From NCBI GenBank assembly GCA_013368375.1, contig JAACJP010000001.1:930001-994000 (forward strand): a stretch of DNA of 64,000 nucleotides, written 5' to 3'. The notes beneath the pieces are model-generated. The model worked only from the letters and a program-made list of their open reading frames with translations, ran no database searches and was not told the DNA's origin. Source of the stretch: Tricholomella constricta (taxonomy: Eukaryota > Basidiomycota > Agaricomycetes > Agaricales > Lyophyllaceae). Of the stretch, positions 62,209-64,000 are shown piece after piece. A program made the position numbers and the translations under genes. Within the stretch, counting starts at the first letter, position 1, and each line of letters starts with the position of its first letter.

Positions 62209-63297
62209 ATGGACCCCAGAAGAGCGCGCGACCCTCGCCTTTCTCGTCCAGATCCTCGTCTACAACATCATCAAGCCGGTTCGACACCAACACCTCCACC
62301 TCCAGCCACTGCTCCTCATCCAGCATCGCAATGGGCGGAAAACGGAGCGACGAACCCTTCAGTGGTTCCCCCACAACTTTTTCAAGCACCTTCCGAAATG
62401 CAGCCATCGCAGGATCAAAGTCTAGCGGCCCCAGGATTGTCGCAACCCGAGTACAAACCACGTCCTCTGTTTTGTGTAGTCTGCGCCAGCAATCAGGCAT
62501 GTAATCTTAACCTCTTGACCCTCACGCGCACTTGACCTAAATCCGTCCAGAATCGGTCCATGGAAGGTCACTCAGTTCTTTCGTAAATTCCTTTTTGTCA
62601 TCTGTTCGTGCTTCGGAAGATAATTTCTTTCAAGGAAAGCTGGCTATCAAGTCATCTCCTCTGGGACAGGGTCAGCCGTTCGTCTTCCGGGCCCTTCAAT
62701 AGACAAGCCGAATATCTATTCCTTTGGAACCCCATACAACTCTATTTTTGAAGAGCTCAATTCTAAGGATCCTCGTTTGTTAGTGCCGTCAGTTGTAATG
62801 TGTACTAATGGCTTACGACGTCCCCTTAGATACTCAGCAAATGGGCTTCTACAGATGCTTGATCGAAATCGACGTATAAAGCTTGCTCCGGAACGCTGGC
62901 AGGAAAGCAGGACAGTAGCGGACATTGTGATTACCTGCGAAGAACGCTGCTTTGACGCAGTGTGTGATGGTATGTGCTTCAATTTTTTTTACCCTACATG
63001 AGATGCGAACATATCGGTTTCCTCAGATTTGCTTTCACGGGGTGGCGAATTTAACAGACCTGTACATATCATCAACCTGGAGATCAAAGATAACCACGAG
63101 GAGGCGCTGATTGCGGGGAAGGCGATGCTCGATTTGGCAGCAGCAGTACGTTTACTTCAATTGAATTACATTACAGCTCTCTGACCTACTCTTAGATCGA
63201 AGCAGCAAATGACATCGACGAACGAATAGATGAAATTTTACGGGTGCAACAGGAAAAACACCCGCATAGTATCCTTCATGCTGTGGCGTACTATTAG
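62209..63297 (+). CDS. SSU72: RNA polymerase II CTD phosphatase Ssu72
   Basis: Removes phosphate from Ser5/Ser7 of the RNA polymerase II C-terminal domain and acts with the cleavage/polyadenylation factor in the nucleus (family knowledge). Six exons give 274 residues: 62209-62496, 62551-62582, 62635-62778, 62830-62969, 63027-63145 and 63196-63297. The catalytic P-loop C-x5-R is created across the first intron (VCASNQ joined to NRSMEGH, Cys at about residue 92). Further family motifs are [20 protein letters not shown], then [45 protein letters not shown] and the C-terminal SILHAV. An N-terminal Pro/Gln-rich extension of about 80 residues precedes the core. The first intron uses a GC donor (CAG|GCATGT). 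The gene appears intact. Confidence 0.93.
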
Positions 63298-63447
63298 TGC
63301 TCGCACTTCAGCAATAGTTGTTGACTAATTAGTGGCTTTCTGTAATATATATCGTACTTGTGTCGTAAATCAAGCGCCGTCTCCCCATTTTCAGCCTCCG
63401 CACTCTGAGTCGTCCCTCCCGCTTTTTCCTCCCTTACGCGCCTGCCC

Positions 63448-63798
63448 TTGTGCGACCATTCCCTGGCTGTCGAGCAGCTACGCCGTCGTCGGTTTTCTCG
63501 GGGTCGCATCGAGCGGCACCATCGTTTATGTCGATTCTGCCACCTCGCCATTGAGGACGAAGTGCAGGCCCTGTTCGGCTGTCGCCTGAATGACCGGCTC
63601 CTTTCTGTCCGGAATCAATTCCTCGACACCCTATTCCACCATAATCCTGAACTCCGCCTCCTCTTCTTCTCCACCCCTGCTACACATTTCGTTGACTTTC
63701 TCGTTAATTACACCGAAACCCTAAAGCCGTTCGCCGCTTATGTCCATCACATTTTCTGTATCTATGACGAGGCCCCCATGTTCATCCCTGCTAGATAG
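63448..63798 (+). pseudogene. LINE C-terminal zinc-finger fragment
   Basis: The motif RLCRFCHLAIEDEVQALFGC, followed by a leucine-rich helical segment (LSVRNQFLDTLF), is the C-terminal Cys-rich module seen after the RT of fungal LINE proteins (CRFC...EDE.H.LF.C). The usual His is replaced (VQAL). No RT is present, so this is a truncated 3' end, 150 bp downstream of SSU72. Confidence 0.55.
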
Positions 63799-64000
63799 CT
63801 AAGCCCGCCACTGTCGCGAAGCTCTCATTCTCTCTCTCGCGAACGAGTCACCCCAGTCATTACATTGTTTTACTAAATGACAACATGGTCTACTCCAAAG
63901 ACAAAACACCTTTTGGGTGTCGATGACAGTGCCTCATTTCAACGCTTTCATAACAAACTCTTCTGAGTCCTAATATTCTCTGCTCACTACATATTATTCC
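63799..64000. other. Window end, repeat-derived
   Basis: Contains GAGTCACCCCAGTCATTACA, shared with 25120 downstream of the Ngaro I recombinase. No gene. Confidence 0.4.

Overview
The window looks like a genomic piece of a mushroom-forming basidiomycete (Agaricomycetes). The host genes carry many short GT-AG introns of about 45-60 bp. The repeats are fungal retroelement families: Ty3/Gypsy with and without a chromodomain, Ty1/Copia, Ngaro-like tyrosine-recombinase (YR) elements and LINE remnants. I see no rRNA, tRNA or CRISPR array.

Layout. (1) 1-25943 is a nested repeat island. A Ngaro-like YR element on the + strand (RNase H tail 12669-12907, recombinase 23729-25009, split direct repeats 25255-25943) was hit by two Gypsy elements. 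Gypsy-1 runs from left of the window to about 12668 and has no chromodomain. Gypsy-2 (12908-23533) is a chromovirus with identical 345-bp LTRs and a TTGCC target duplication. (2) 26082-37481 is a gene island: a proteasome alpha-2 subunit, a small Zn2Cys6 protein, an aldehyde dehydrogenase (minus), a secreted M36 fungalysin and a tail-anchored-like membrane protein (minus). (3) 37633-38248 is a TA-flanked MITE. (4) 38305-49999 is a second Ngaro-like element (minus) carrying a Copia element (38553-44047, TSD ACTCG). (5) 50000-60837 is repeat-rich and gene-poor: satellites, a LINE fragment, a 4.2-kb element with roughly 1-kb inverted arms (54859-59093), and a diverged Gypsy-2-type LTR. (6) 62209-63297 is the CTD phosphatase SSU72, followed by a LINE tail.

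The most unusual feature is that both Gypsy elements carry extra genes on the opposite strand between pol and the 3' LTR: two tandem copies in Gypsy-1 and one in Gypsy-2. Each encodes a Gal4-type Zn2Cys6 binuclear cluster, and in all three a phase-0 GT-AG intron ends exactly at the first cysteine codon. Copies A and B also carry basic nuclear-localisation-like stretches or flanking homology. Gypsy-1 LTRs contain arrays of CCG/CGG triplets, the half-site class such proteins usually bind, so a self-regulatory circuit is a testable guess. Gypsy-2 also shows a textbook -1 frameshift signal between gag and pol (GGGAAAC, 6-nt spacer, 9-bp stem) and two tandem retropepsin domains.

Most element copies look damaged: a protease deletion in Gypsy-1, frameshifts in Copia, loss of different catalytic arginines in the two YR genes, and a 137-bp duplication in the Gypsy-2 antisense gene. 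The host genes look intact once introns are removed.
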